Positions 20,346-31,689 of a stretch of 64,000 nucleotides of DNA are shown here, one piece after another. Source of the DNA: Plotosus lineatus (lineage: Eukaryota > Chordata > Actinopteri > Siluriformes > Plotosidae); NCBI GenBank assembly GCA_024760905.1, contig CM045737.1, forward strand, positions 9,419,107 through 9,483,106. The letters are read 5' to 3'. Below the pieces are notes generated by a model. That model was not told the DNA's origin. It worked only from the letters and a program-made list of their open reading frames with translations, and ran no database searches. Within the stretch, counting starts at the first letter, position 1; each line of letters begins with the position of its first letter. The translations under genes were made by a program, and so were the position numbers.

Positions 20346-21048
20346 ACCCCATGATGGCTTATTTGAACCTTCTTGAACTTTGACCCCGTGTGCGGCAGTC
20401 ACGTGACGTGGACATGCCGAATTTGCGCATGCACATCATCGCAGCACTGAAAGCAAACCTCATTCTAACCTTCATGTTAAAAAGTAATTTATTCTTATTT
20501 ATTTCACTAAAAACGAATAAATAAAACAAAACTTCCCTTTCGGGGACCAAGTAAACCATCCCCCCCCAAAAAAAGTCTGCAAGACAAACCCCACAGACAC
20601 ACAGAGAAGGACACAGACGGCCAGGGAGATGCACTCAGACACAAACACAGAGGGCGAGAGAGAGAGAGAGAAAACCAGGCACACACAAACAGAGAGAGAG
20701 AGAGAGATGCACAGAACAGACTCAGAAAGTGAGAGAGATGCACACACATGCACAGACACACACAGAGAGAGAGAGAGAGAGAAAGATGCCCAGACACAGA
20801 GCGAGAGAGAGAGATGCACACAGAAATACGCACAGACACACTCACAGAGAGAGACACACAGATACACACCAGTGCTCACAAATACTCCACTGTATTTTGT
20901 CTCCCTATGTGAAAGAAGATCATTTAAGAATCTTTATTTTGTAGGAAATAATAATAATAATAATAGAAAAACATACTGGAAATAATAACAAAAATAATCA
21001 TCACAAGAAGGAAAGAAATGACATAGCACTGGAAACATACACTTCCAA
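20346..21048 (-). repeat. T-unit spacer, reverse orientation
   Basis: Mirror of the plus-strand units: TCACGTGACGTGGACATGC block, AAACGAATAAATAAAACAAA, GA/CA microsatellite at 20590-20870, TCTTTATTTTGTAGG, (AAT)n and ACAAGAAGGAAAGAAATG. Confidence 0.75.
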
Positions 21049-21120
21049 CTCCTCGTCGGGGAATCGAACCCCGGTCTTCCACGTGACAGGCGGAGATACT
21101 GGCCACTATACTAACGAGGA
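21049..21120 (-). tRNA. tRNA-Asp(GTC)-like copy, best-preserved on minus
   Basis: 72 nt with fully paired acceptor (TCCTCGT/ACGAGGA) and T-stem (CGGGG/CCCCG), anticodon GTC in CTGTCAC, and box B GGTTCGATTCC intact. It matches the 13956 copy apart from its flanks. The usual 3' CTGGAG hairpin is damaged here (TTGGAAGTGTATGTTTCCAG). Confidence 0.8.
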
Positions 21121-21204
21121 ACTGTTAATGATGCATCAGGGGTTCAAGTCCAACTATGAGCAGATTATCCCTGCCATTTCAAACAGTGCTGCTGCCTGGG
21201 TTAT
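21121..21204 (+). repeat. SINE body fragment
   Basis: GGGGTTCAAGTCCAACTATG, then AACAGTGCTGCTGCCTGGGT. It breaks at about 21204 into a LINE. Confidence 0.55.
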
Positions 21205-22692
21205 TTTGCCGATACCTTCCTATCACACATCACACCGGACACTTTTCTCCAACCATTCCAACCAGCCTGCACACGCTTCTTCACTGCTCTGGATTGTTGA
21301 GCCAAAGTACTTAAAATCCTCCACCTTCCTTATCTCTGCTCCTTGTAACCTCACCGTTCCTGTTGGGTCCTTGGTATTCATACACATGTATTCAGTCTCA
21401 CTGAGGCTAACCTTCATTCCTCTCCTTTCCAGGGCATACCTCCACCTCTCTAGATTTTCCTGCACTTGTTCTCTGCTCTCAATACAGATCACAATGTCAT
21501 CTGCAAACATCATAATCCATTGGGAATCTTGTCTCACCTCGTCTGTCAGCCTGTCCGTCACCAGAGCAAACAAAAAGTGGCTCGGAGCTGACCCTTGATG
21601 CAGTCCCACCTCCACCTTGATCTCTTCTGCCACACCGACAGCACACCTCACGACTGTCTTACATCTCTCATACATGTCCTGCACCACTCTAACATACTTC
21701 TCTGCCACTCCCGACTTCCTCATGCAATACCACAATTCCTCTCTCGGCACCCTGTGATATGCTTTCTCCAGATCCACAAAGGCACAATGCAGCTCCGTCT
21801 GACCTTCTCTGTACTTCTCTATTAACATCCTCAAAGCAAACACTGCATCTGTGGTGCTCTTTCTTGGCATGAAACCAAACTGTTGTTCACAAATGCTGAC
21901 CTCTGCCCTTAGTCTAGCTTCCACTATTCTTTCCCATAACTTCATCGTATGGCTCATCAACTTTATCCCTCTGTCGTTGCCACAACTCTGCACGTCTCTG
22001 TTGTTCTTAAAAATGGGCACCATCACACTTCTTCTCCATTCCTCTGGCAACCTCTCACTCTCTAAGACCTTGTTGAATGTTCTTGTCAGGAAAGCTACTG
22101 CTACCTCACCTAGACACTTCCATACCTCCACCGGTATGTCATCAGGACCAACTGCTGTTCCATTCTTCATCCTCTTCAATGCCCTCCTCACTTCACCCTT
22201 ACTAATCTTTGCGACTTCCTGGTAGTATTCCTGGTGGTATCCCCAATGACTACTCTTTCATCACTGGTCTCCTGGTCTCCTGAACACACAGTATGTCCAC
22301 CTTCCTCCCTCTGCATCATGTCAGCCAGCTCTCTACCTTTTCCTGCAATAGTTCCAACATTTAAAGTCCCGAGTCTCAGTCCTAGACTCATGCCTTTCCT
22401 CTTCTCTCTCTCTGCCTACGGATACGCCTCCCGCCTCTCCTTCTTCGATGTCTTCGACCAACAGTAGTCCAATTTCCACCCACACCCTGTTGGTTAACAA
22501 CACTGATGGCGGTCGTTGTTAACCTGGGCCTTGACTGATCCGGTATGGCATTCTTTGTTGTGACTCGCAATGTTTATTTGGCATTTGTTTTACGCCGGAT
22601 GCCCTTCCTGACGCAACCCTCTGCATTTATCCAGGCTTGGGACCGGCATGAGGGAGAGACACTGGTTTGTGCCCTTCCCTCACGACTGCATT
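21205..22692 (-). mobile_element. RTE-like LINE, internally deleted, long RT frame
   Basis: Minus frame 22191-21223 (322 codons) covers the RT N-terminus (KNGTAVGPDDIPVEVWKCLG), ICEQQFGFMPRKSTTDAVF, the HRVPREELWYC region, HQGSAPSHFLFALV and MMFADDIVICIES with FADD intact. It is one of the longest uninterrupted RT frames of this family here. Upstream, the 5' leader and first endonuclease residues (22260-22692) are joined directly to the RT part, so most of the endonuclease is gone. The 3' end is cut at about 21205. Confidence 0.82.
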
Positions 22693-23226
22693 CCTCATGA
22701 GGATAAATCGGTTACAGAAAATAAATGAATGAATGAGACACTGTACTACTATACATACTGGACACTATCCTAATGTGGAAATGCTGAAGCGTGGTTATTC
22801 AAATTCTCTGGTAGATGAATTGACCAAGGATATCTGTGCCTTTGTTTCAGATATTTCACATGTGAAAAAAACAACTGCTTTTTTTGCTCATTTTTGCTTG
22901 AATAAAGAAGTCCGTTAGAACTGCTATTACACGGTCTATAATATTACATGGTCTATAATGACCACTAAGTCATTCAGCAAGCTGTTTTATATTTATTAAT
23001 AATTAATAATAATTATTCATTTATTATTTAGACCCCCGCCGACCCCAAAGCCAGCAGTCATGTGATGTGGACATGCCGAAATTGCGCATGCAGGTCATCG
23101 CAGCATACAAAGCTAAACCTAGTTCTAACCTTAATCATAAAAAGTAATTTATTCTTATTTGTGTCACGAAAAATGAATAAATAAAACAAAACTTCCCATT
23201 AGGGAACCATGGACACCACCACTTGA
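22693..23226 (-). repeat. Repeat block shared with 31370-31690 and 46340-46836
   Basis: GTTACAGAAAATAAATGAAT, a highly decayed tRNA-Asp 5' piece near 22750-22780 (ATACTGGACACTATCCTAAT), TTTGTTTCAGATATTTCACA, the GGTCTATAATATTACATGG doublet, then ATGTGATGTGGACATGCCG. The same order occurs at 46340-46836. Confidence 0.55.
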
Positions 23227-24240
23227 CACCTATGACAGGGTGCCAACTGAGGAATTGTAGTATTGCATGAGGAAGTCTGGAGTGGCAGAGAAGCATGTTA
23301 GAGTGGTGCAGGACCTGTATGAGAGATGTAAGATAGTGGTGAGTTTGTTGTAGGTGTGACAGAGGAGTTCAAGGTGGAGACGGGACTGCATCAAGGGTCA
23401 GCTCTAAGCCCCTTTTGTTGGTATGGTGATGGACAGGCTGACAGACGAGGTGAGACAAGATTTTCCTTGTTTGCAGATGACCTTGTGATCTGTCATGAGA
23501 GCAGAGAACAAGTGCAGGAAAATCTAGAGACGTGGAGGTATGCCCTGGAAAGGAGAGGAATGAAGGTTGCCCCAAAAAGACAGAATACATGTATGTGAAC
23601 GACAAGGACCTAAAAGGAACGGTGAGGTTCCAGGGAGCAGAGTTAAAGAAGGTGGAGGATTTTAAATACTTCGGCTCAACAATCCAGAGCAATGGAGAGT
23701 GTGGAAAAGAGGTGAAGAAGCGTGTGCAGGGAGGTTGGAATGATTGGAGAAAAGTGTCCAGTGTGCTGTGTGATCAGAAGGTATCGGCAAGAATGAAAGG
23801 AAAAGTGTACAAGACGGTGTTGAGGCCAGCCATGTTGTATGGTTTAGAAACAGTGGCACTGAGGAAAAGTCAGGAGGCAGAGCTGGAGGTAGCAGAGATG
23901 AAAATGTTGAGGTTCTCTTTGGGAGTAACGAGGATGGATAGGATCAGGAATGAAGACAGCACATGTAAGAGGTTTTGGAGACAAAGAAAGAGAGGCGAGA
24001 TTGAGATGGTTTGGACATCTTCAGTGGAGGGATAGTTAGTATATTGGTCGTAGGATGCTGAGGTTGGAACTACCAGTTGGAAGGCCGAGAGGAAGACCAA
24101 AGAGAAGATCTATGGATGTGGTGAAGGAAGACATGAAGGGAGTTGGAGTGAGAGCAGAAGATGCAGAGGATATGGTGAGATGGAGGCAGATGATTTGCTG
24201 TGGCGACCCCTGAAGGGAACAGCTGAAAGGAAAAAAAGAC
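23227..24240 (+). mobile_element. RTE-like LINE, RT to 3' end
   Basis: Begins at CCTATGACAGGGTGCCAACT, exactly the breakpoint used by 46837-47815. RT frames hold HQGSALSPFCW, SLFADDLVICHES (FADD present but surrounding residues deleted), then KVEDFKYFGSTIQSNGECG and the C-terminal domain MKMLRFSLGVTRMDRI. Ends with GGCGACCCCTGAAGGGAAC and an A-rich stretch at about 24240. Several frameshifts are present. Confidence 0.78.
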
Positions 24241-24447
24241 GAAGAAGAAGTCATACACCACTTCTGAACGGTATGCAATCTAAACCCCACAGACAAACAT
24301 ACACAGGGAGATAGACACACACACACTCAGAGAGAGAAAGAGAGAAACACACACCAGTCTACACCAATCCTCCATTGTGTTGTCCACAAATTTAATTTTG
24401 TCTCCCGATGTGATGGAAGATTATTTAACAATCTTTAGTTTGTAGAA
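24241..24447 (-). repeat. T-unit remnant with short GA/CA microsatellite
   Basis: CACACTCAGAGAGAGAAAGA at 24320-24345, CACCAATCCTCCATTGTG and GATGTGATGGAAGATTATTT. Matches 47860-47990 in the duplicate block. Confidence 0.6.
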
Positions 24448-24448
24448 G

Positions 24449-24518
<70 letters not shown>
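24448..24518. repeat. (AAT)n/(ATT)n inverted microsatellite
   Basis: About 13 AAT units followed immediately by about 8 ATT units, forming a near-perfect palindrome at the T-unit (ATT)n position. Elsewhere only one orientation is present. Confidence 0.85.
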
Positions 24519-24519
<1 letters not shown>

Positions 24520-24592
24520 AATAGAAAAAATAATAACAACAATAATAATCATCACAAGAAGGAAAGAAACTATAAAGCTTCTGAGTTACACA

Positions 24593-24664
24593 CCCCACAG
24601 CAGGGATACGAGCCCCAGTTTTCCACGTGACAGGTGAAGATACTGGCCACTATACTAACGAGGA
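24593..24664 (-). pseudogene. tRNA-Asp-like pseudogene
   Basis: The 5' half is good (TCCTCGTTAGTATAGTGGCC, anticodon loop CTGTCAC), but the anticodon stem reads TTCAC/GTGGA, the T-arm is altered (TGGGGCTCGTATCCC) and the 3' acceptor strand does not pair. Confidence 0.6.
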
Positions 24665-24924
24665 ACTGCTCAAGTTTCTTCACTCAAATTCTCTGGTAGA
24701 TGAATTTCCCAGGGATATTCGTTCATTTTCAGATATTTCAACTGTGAAAAAATAACTGCTTGTTTTGCTCGTTATTGCTCGAATAAAGAAGTCTATTAGA
24801 ACTGCTTTATATTACACGCTCTATCATCACCACTAAGTCATTCATCAAGTTTTTAATTATTTTTCATATATTATTTATACCCCCGCCAAAGCCAAGGCTA
24901 AAGCCCCACTTTGTTCTTGTTCAA

Positions 24925-25110
24925 TCAAAATGTGGCCGGTGGTCAGGTACTGGTTTATTCCTCCCAGGGTCAGTGGTCCACGTCCCACTTTGAGCAGGTT
25001 GTCCCTGCCCTTCCCCCCAGTGCTGCTGCCTGGGTTATCAAAGGCCTGAAATGTTTCTCACTGTCAGAGGAGCTGCATGGTTGTCAGCGTGTTTCTGCCC
25101 TTTGATGCAA
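24925..25110 (+). repeat. tRNA-headed SINE, 3' truncated
   Basis: Head GGCCGGTGGTCAGGTACTGG, box-B-like GTGGTCCACGTCCC, body CTGGGTTATCAAAGGCCTGA with a deletion. Followed by a second copy. Confidence 0.65.
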
Positions 25111-25159
25111 TACCTTTTATACCCCCGCCAACACCAAGGCTAAAACTACACTTTGTTCT

Positions 25160-25438
25160 TTTTCAATCAAAACGTGGCTGGTGGTAAGATACTGGTTTAT
25201 TCCTCCCAGGGTCACGGCTCCAAGTCCCACTATGAGCGGGTTATTATTGCTGTTCCCTCTCGTGCTGCTGCCTGAGTTGTCTCAGGCCTGAAATGTCTCT
25301 CACTGTCTGTGGTGAGAGCTTCATCGAAAAGAACCATTGAAGACTTTCGTAAAGAGGAGCTGCACAGCTGTCAGCGTGTTTCTGCCCTGCGATGGCCTGG
25401 CAAGCTGACCAGGGTGTACTCTGCCCTCGCTCAGAATC
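25160..25438 (+). repeat. tRNA-headed SINE, second tandem copy
   Basis: Head GGCTGGTGGTAAGATACTGG, box-B-like GGCTCCAAGTCCC, body and 3' region up to CTCAGAATCGG, without tail. The two adjacent copies share the preceding flank (CCCGCCAA..CCAAGGCTAAA), suggesting local duplication. Confidence 0.65.
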
Positions 25439-25484
25439 GGTGATCGGAGAGTATCACCAATAATGAAAGGAAAAATGGACAAGA
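25439..25484 (+). mobile_element. Tiny RTE-like LINE fragment
   Basis: TGATCGGAGAGTATCACC and ATGAAAGGAAAAATGGACAA match the RT C-terminal DRRVSARMKGKVYK region of the LINE. Under 50 bp. Confidence 0.5.
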
Positions 25485-25874
25485 CAAACTCCACAGACAC
25501 ATCGAGAGGGACTCAGACGCACAGGGAGATGCACACATACACAAGGAGAGAGAGCGAGACAGACAGCCGCCCGGACAGAGAGAGATGCACACACACACAC
25601 ACACACACAGAACTGTGCACTGACACGCAGTCAGAGAGAGCAAGAGAGAGACACAGACACACATATCAGTGCTCACAAATACTCCACTGTGTTTTGTCTC
25701 CCTGTGTGATGGACGATTATTTAAGAATCTTTATTTTGTAGGAGATAATAATAATAATAATAATTATAATAATAATAATAATAATAATAATGGGAAAAAT
25801 TCTGGAAATAACAACAAGAATAATCATCACAAGAAGGAAAGAAACAATAAAGCACTGGAGATATACACTCCAGA
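25485..25874 (-). repeat. T-unit spacer, reverse
   Basis: GA/CA microsatellite 25500-25660, TCTTTATTTTGTAGGAG, (AAT)n at 25745-25793, ACAAGAAGGAAAGAAAC and a perfect hairpin CTGGAGATATACACTCCAG just before the tRNA copy (that is, 3' of it). Confidence 0.75.
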
Positions 25875-25946
25875 CTCCTCGTCGGGGAATCGATCCCCGG
25901 TCTTCCACGTGACAGGCGGAGATACTGGCCACTATACTAACGAGGA
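25875..25946 (-). tRNA. tRNA-Asp(GTC)-like copy with altered box B
   Basis: Acceptor, anticodon and T-stems all pair, and the anticodon is GTC. The T-loop is ATCGATT instead of TTCGATT, changing box B from GGTTCGATTCC to GGATCGATTCC. That would be expected to weaken TFIIIC binding, so the copy may be silent. Confidence 0.65.
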
Positions 25947-26479
25947 ACTGCTAATGACGCATCAAGGGTTCAAGTCCCACTTTGTGACGTGACGTGGACA
26001 GGCCGAAATTGCAAATGCATGTCATCGCAGCACTGAAAGCAAAACATCGTTCTAACCTTAAACATAAAAAGTAATTTATTCTTATTTGTGTCCCGAAAAA
26101 CAGATAAATAAAACAAAACTTCCTTTTAAGGGACCATGTACACCACCCATTAAAGGGATGCAATACAAACCCCACAGACACACAGAGACGGACAGGGAGA
26201 TGCACACACAGACACAAACACAGGGAGAGAGAGAGGACCAGAAACACAGAGAGAGATAGAGAAATAGAGACAGATGCACAGGTCAGACGCAGAGAGAGAG
26301 ATGCGCACAGACACACACCGAGAGAGACAGACCCCAACGGAAGATTATTTAAGAATCTTTATTTTGTCGGAGATAATAATCATAATAATAATAATAGAAG
26401 AAAATACCGGTAATAACAACAACAATAATCATCACAAGCAGGAAAGAAAAGACAACACACTGGAGACATACATTAGAGA
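25947..26479 (-). repeat. T-unit spacer, reverse
   Basis: GTGACGTGACGTGGACAGGC, AAACAGATAAATAAAACAAA, GA/CA microsatellite 26170-26335, TCTTTATTTTGTCGGAG and an (AAT)-rich tract. Confidence 0.7.
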
Positions 26480-26551
26480 CTCCTCATCGGGGAATTGAAC
26501 CCCAGTCTCACACATGACAAGCGGAGATACTGGCCACCCGACTAACAAGAA
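26480..26551 (-). pseudogene. tRNA-Asp-like pseudogene
   Basis: Aligned full length, but the 5' acceptor strand is TTCTTGT, the D-arm is changed (TAGTCGGGTGG) and the T-loop is TTCAATT. Anticodon loop TTGTCAT. Confidence 0.55.
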
Positions 26552-26599
26552 ACAGCCCTTTACTTGTCAGACTATTCTCTGGTACATGAATTTACCAAG

Positions 26600-26818
26600 G
26601 CTATTCGTGCCCAGTCAGCTCTCTCGCTTTTCCTGTCATCGTTCCAACATTCAAAGTCACGACTCTCAGCTTTTCCTCTTCTCTCTCCTCCTACGGATCC
26701 GCCTCCCGCCTCTCCTTCTTCGACCAACAGTAGCCCAGTTTCTACCTGCACCCTGTTGGTCGCAGGATTGATGGCAGTCCTTGTTAACCCCAGGCCTCGA
26801 CCAATCCAGTATAGAATT
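26600..26818 (-). mobile_element. RTE-like LINE 5' fragment
   Basis: 5' segment from about 26818 (GGATTGGTCGAGGCCTGGGG) through the CAACAGTAGCCC region to the first endonuclease codons near 26610. Truncated inside the N-terminus. Confidence 0.6.
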
Positions 26819-27232
26819 CTTATTTGTGTCCTGAAAAAACGAATAAATAGAACAAAACTTCACTTTAGGGGACCAGGTAAACCATCCCCCCAAAAGGGCA
26901 AAGCCTATAGACACACAGAGCCGGACACTGATGCACAGGGAGATGCACTCACATACAAACACAGGGATGGGGAGAGGGAGGACCAGATGCACACACACAC
27001 AGAAATAAGCACAGAAACAAACTCAGAGTGAGAGAGACACAGACACACACCAGTGCTCACGAATACTCCACTGTGTTTTGTCTCCCTATGTGATGGAAGA
27101 TTATTGAAGAATCTTTATTTTGTAGGAGATAATAATAATAATAATAATAGAAAAAAATACCGGAAAGAACAACAAGAATAATCATCACAAGAAGGAAAGA
27201 AATGATAAAGCACTGGAGAGATACACTCCATT
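26819..27232 (-). repeat. T-unit spacer, reverse
   Basis: AAACGAATAAATAGAACAAA, CA/GA repeats at 26900-27050, TCTCCCTATGTGATGGAAG, (AAT)n at 27130-27150 and the hairpin remnant GGAGAGATACACTCC. Confidence 0.7.
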
Positions 27233-27299
27233 CTCCTCATCTGGGAATTGAACCCAGGTCTTCCATGTGACAGGCAGAGATACTGGCCACTATACTAAC
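27233..27299 (-). pseudogene. tRNA-Asp-like pseudogene, 5' end missing
   Basis: T-arm and anticodon arm are present (T-stem CTGGG/CCCAG, GTC anticodon), but the 5' acceptor strand is cut after TAGTTAGTATAGTGG. The 3' acceptor has ATGAGGAG. Confidence 0.55.
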
Positions 27300-27930
27300 T
27301 ACTCATGACGCATCAGGGGCTCAAGTCCCACTTTGTGACGTGACGGGGACAGGCCGAAATTGCGCATGCTTGTCATCGCAGCCATGAAAGATAAACCACG
27401 TTCTAACCTGAATCATAAAAAGTAATTTATTCTTATTTATGTCCCTAAAAACGAATAAATAAAACAAAACTTCCCTTTCGGGGACCATGTACACCACCCC
27501 TTAAAGGTATGCAAGACAAACCCCACAGACACACAGAGACGGACACAGATGCACACTCAGACACAAACACAGGGAGCGAGAGAGGACTCGATGCACACAA
27601 ACAAAGACAGATGCAAAGCATAGATTCAGAGAGAGAGAGAGATGTGCACAGACACACATGAATATGGAAAGAGACAGACACTGAGAGAGGTGCACACGCA
27701 CAGACACACAGTCAGAAAGAGAGAAGCACAGATACACATCAGTGCTCACAAATACTCCACTGTGTTTTGTCTCCCTATGTGATGGAAGATTATTTAAGAA
27801 TCTTTATTTTGTTGGAGATAATAATAAGAATAATCATAATAATAATAGAAAAAAATACCGGTAATAACAACAACAATAATCATCAAAAGCAGGAAAGAAA
27901 CAATAAAGCACTGGAGACATCCATTCCAGA
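27300..27930 (-). repeat. T-unit spacer, reverse
   Basis: TTGTGACGTGACGGGGACAG, AAACGAATAAATAAAACAAA, CA/GA repeats 27520-27745, ACAAATACTCCACTGTG and (AAT)n. The copy-to-copy distance is 698 bp. Confidence 0.7.
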
Positions 27931-28002
27931 CTCTTCATCAGGGAATCGAACCCCAGTCTTCCACATGACAAGCAGAGATACTAGCCACTATATTAATGAG
28001 GA
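27931..28002 (-). pseudogene. tRNA-Asp-like pseudogene
   Basis: Full-length alignment with several mismatches: 5' acceptor TCCTCAT against 3' ATGAAGA, anticodon stem TCTGC/GTGGA with loop TTGTCAT, T-stem TGGGG/CCCTG. Confidence 0.55.
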
Positions 28003-28054
28003 ACTGCTTTTTACTTGGCACACTATTCACTGGTAGATGAATTAACCAAGGCTA

Positions 28055-28245
28055 TTCATGCCCAGTCAGCTCTCTCGCTTTTCCTGTCAGAGTTCCAACA
28101 TTCAAAGTCCCGACTCTCAGCTTTTCCCATTCTCTCACCTCCTACGGATACGCCTCCTGCCTCTCCTTCTCGACCAACAATCGCCCAGTTTCCACCAGCA
28201 CCCTGTTGGTTAACAGGACTGATGGCAGGCCCGGGCCTCGACCGA
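28055..28245 (-). mobile_element. RTE-like LINE 5' fragment
   Basis: 5' segment (GATCGGTCGAGGCCCGGGCC from about 28243) with CTGTTAACCAACAGGGTGCT down to the first endonuclease codons at about 28060. Its 5' end abuts the 3' end of the next LINE, so the two LINEs are arranged end to end. Confidence 0.65.
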
Positions 28246-31200
28246 TCTTCTTCTTCTTCTTGTCCTTTCGGCTTTTCCCTTGTCCTTTCGGCTTTTCGCC
28301 ACAGCGAATCATCTGCCTCCATCTCACCCTCTCCTCTGCAGCTTTTTCTCTTACACCAACTGCCTTCATGTCCTCCTTCACCACATCCATGAATCGTCTC
28401 TTTGGTCTTCCTCTGTACCTTGTGCCTGGTAGTTCCAACCTCAACATCCGACGACCAATATACTCACTATCCCTCCTCTGGACATTTCCAAACCATCTCA
28501 ATCTAGCCTCCCTGACTTTGTCTCCAAAACTTCTTACATGTGCTTTCCCTCTGATGTGCTCATTCCTGATCCTATCCATTCTCGTTACTCCCAAAGAGAA
28601 CCTCAACATTTTCATCTCAGCTACCTCCAGCTCTGCCTCCTGTCTTTTCCCCAGGGCCACTGTTTCTAAACCAAACAACATCACTGGCCTCAACACTTGT
28701 ACACTTTTCCTTTCATTTTTCATTTTTGCCGATACCTTCCTATAACACATCACACCGGACACTTTTTTGCAACCATTCCAACCAGCCTGAACATGCTTCT
28801 TCACCTCTTTTCCACACTCTCCATTGCTCTGGATTGTTGAGCCTAAGTACTTAAAATCCTCCACCTTCCTGATCTCTGCTCCTTGTAACCTCACCGTTCC
28901 TGTTGGGTCCTTGGCATTTATACACATGTATTCTGTCTTACTGAGGCTAACCTTCATTCCTCTCCTTTCCAGGGCAGACCTCCACCTCTCAAGGTTTTCC
29001 TGCACTTGTTCTCTGCTCTCACGACAGATCATAATGTCATCTGCAAACATCATAGTCCATGGGGAATCTTGTCTGACCTCTGTCAGCCTGTCCATCACCA
29101 TAGCAAACATGAAGGGGCTCAGAGCTGACCCTTGATGCAGTCCCACCTCCACCTTGAACTCTTCTGTCACACTGACAGCACACCTCACCACTGTCTTACA
29201 TCTCTCATACATGTCCTGCACCACTCTAACATACTTCTATGCCACTCCAGACTTCCTCATGCAATACCACAGTTCTTCTCTTGGCACCCTGTCATATGCT
29301 TTCTCCAGATCCAATGCAGTTCCCTCTGACCTTCTCTGTACTTCTCTATTAACATCCTCAAGGCAAACACTGCATCTCTGGTGCTCTTTCTTGGCATGAA
29401 ACCAAACTGTTGTTCACAAATGCTGACCTCTGCCCTTAGTCTTGCTTCCACTATTTTCTCCCATAACTTCATCAGATGGCTCATTAACTTTATCCTTCTG
29501 TAGTTGCCACAATTCTGCACATCTCCCTTATTCTTTAAAATGGGCACCAGCACACTTCTCCTCCATTCCTCTGGCATCCTCTCACTCTCTCAGACCTTGT
29601 TGAATGTTCTTGTCAGGAAATCTACTGCTTCCTCTCCTAGACACTTCCATACCTCCATGTATGTCATCAGGGCTAACTGCCTTTCCATTCTTCATCCTCT
29701 TTAATGCCGTCCTCACTTCACCCTTACTAATCTTTGCTACTTTCTGGTCCTGAACAGTCACCTCTTCAACTCTTTTTTCTCTCTCATTTTCCTCATTCAC
29801 CAGCTCTTCAACGAACTCTTTCCATCTTCCCAGCACACTTCTGTCATCAGTCAATACATTTCCCTCTCTGACTTTAATCACTCTAACTTGCTGCATGTCA
29901 GTTCCATCTCTATATCACTGCTGTGCCAACCTGTATAGATCATTTTCTCCCTCTTTACTTTCCAACCGAGCATACAAGTCATCATACGTCCTCTGTTTGG
30001 CCTTTGACACCGCTACCTTCACCTTACGCTGTGTCTCTCTGTCCTCCTGTTTCCTCTCTTTGGTCCTCTCTATGTCCCATTTCTTCTTAGCTAACCTCTT
30101 CTTTTGTACATACTCCTGCACTTCCTCATTCCACCACCAAGTCTCCTGATCTCCTGTCCTTCCAAATGACACACCAAGTATTCTCTTACCTGTCTCCGTG
30201 ATCACATTAACTGTAGTTGTACAGTCATCTGGAAGCCCTTCCTGACCACCCAAAGTCTGTTAAAGCTCCTCCTTGAAGACAACCCGACAACCTTCCTTTT
30301 TCAGCTTCCACCACATTGTCTTCTGCTCTGCCTTTGCCTTCTTCACCTTCCTCACCATCAGCGTCATCCTGCACACCACCACTGTTTGGCAAAACTCTCA
30401 CCCACTACTACGTTGGAGTCACTGACTTCCTTCAAATTACATCGCCTGCACAAGATGTAGTCTACCTGTGTGCTCCTACCTCCACTTTTATAAGTCACCA
30501 TATGCTCTTCTCTCATCTGGAAGTAAGTGATTACCACAGCCATTTCCATCCTTTTTGCAAAATATACCAACATCTGTCCTTCTGCATTCCTGTCCTGGAT
30601 ACCAAACCTGCCCATCACTTCCTCGTCCCCTCTTTTTCCTGCACCAACATGTCCATTGAAGTCTGCCTCGTTGACCACTCTTTCACCTCTGGGGATACTC
30701 TGCATCACTTCATCGAAGTCACTCCAGAATCTCTCCTTCTCTTCTAGCTCACATCCTACCTGTAGGGCATAAGCACTAACAACATTGAACATCACACCTT
30801 CAATTTCTAACTTGAGACTCATTATTTTGTCTGACACTGTTTTCACTTCTAGAACATTCCTGACAAACTCCTCCTTCAAGATGACTCCTGCTCCATTTCT
30901 CTTCCCATCCACACCATGAAAAAACAGCTTCAACCCTGCTCCCAAGCCTCTAGCCTTGCTTCCTTTCCACCTGGTCTCCTGAACACACAGTATGTCCACC
31001 TTCCTCTTCTGCATCATGTCAGCCAGCTCTCTACCTTTTCCTGCCATAGTTCCAACATTTAAAGTCCCGAGTCTCAACCCGAGACTCATGCCTTTCCTCC
31101 TCTCTCTCTGCTTATGGACACACCTCCCGCCTCTCCTTCTTCAACGTCTTCGACCAACAGTAGTCCAATTTCCACCCACACCCTGTTGGTTAACAGCACT

Positions 31201-31367
31201 GATGGCGGTCGTTGTTAACCTGGGCCTCGACTGATCCAGTATGGCATTCTTTGTTGTGACTCGCAATGTTTATTTGGCATTTGATTTACGCCGGATGCCC
31301 TTCCTGACGCAACCCTCTGCATTTATCCGGGCTTGGGACCGGCATGAGGGAGAGACACTGGTTTGGT
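28246..31367 (-). mobile_element. RTE-like LINE, nearly full length (about 3.1 kb)
   Basis: Complete domain order on minus. Endonuclease frame 31089-30364 starts MSLGLRLGTLNVGTMAGKG, with VQETRWKGS and EADFNGHVG (Gly to Glu before the Asp) and VDYILCRRCN. The linker lies in frames 30253-29915 and 29896-29582. RT N-terminus is 29577-29257 (GNYRRIKLMSHLMK, EQQFGFMPRKST). RT palm and C-terminal domain are 29224-28142, with HQGSALSPFMFAMVMD, MMFADDIMICRES (FADD intact), KYLGSTIQSNGECG and RLRWFGNVQRRDSEY. The 5' leader extends to about 31367. At least four frameshifts or stops make it inactive. The family resembles the LINEs often mislabelled craniofacial development protein 2-like. Confidence 0.88.
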
Positions 31368-31689
31368 TGGTTACAGAAAATAAATGAATGAATGAATAAT
31401 CACAAGAAGGAAAGAAAAAGTGAAGATCTTGTACTGTACACCTCTCACTGCTCATTGGGGAATCAAACCCCAGTCTACCAGGTGACAGGCAGAGATACTG
31501 GACACTATACTAATGAGGAAATTTTGAAGCAAGATTACTCAGATTCTCTGGTAGATGAATTGACCAAGGATATTCGTGCCTTTGTTTCAGATATTTCACG
31601 TGTGAAAAAAAAACAACTGCTTGTTTTGCTCATTATTGCTCTAATAAAGAAGTCCGTGAGAACTGCTATTACATGGTCTAGAATATTGC
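31368..31689 (-). repeat. Repeat block interrupted by the Rex3-like LINE
   Basis: GTTACAGAAAATAAATGAAT, a tRNA-Asp relic (annotated separately), TTTGTTTCAGATATTTCACG and GAACTGCTATTACATGGTC. The block resumes at 34769, so the Rex3-like element split it. Confidence 0.6.
31448..31519 (-). pseudogene. tRNA-Asp-like pseudogene
   Basis: 5' TCCTCATTAGTATAGTGTCC, anticodon loop CTGTCAC, but stem TCTGC/CTGGT is unpaired, T-loop TTTGATT, and the 3' acceptor is AATGAGC. Confidence 0.55.

Noticed and set aside
28142..29224. 360-codon minus frame as a host gene
   Set aside because: It is the RT palm and C-terminal region of a LINE with the FADD motif and neighbouring LINE domains; database names such as craniofacial development protein 2-like would be misleading.
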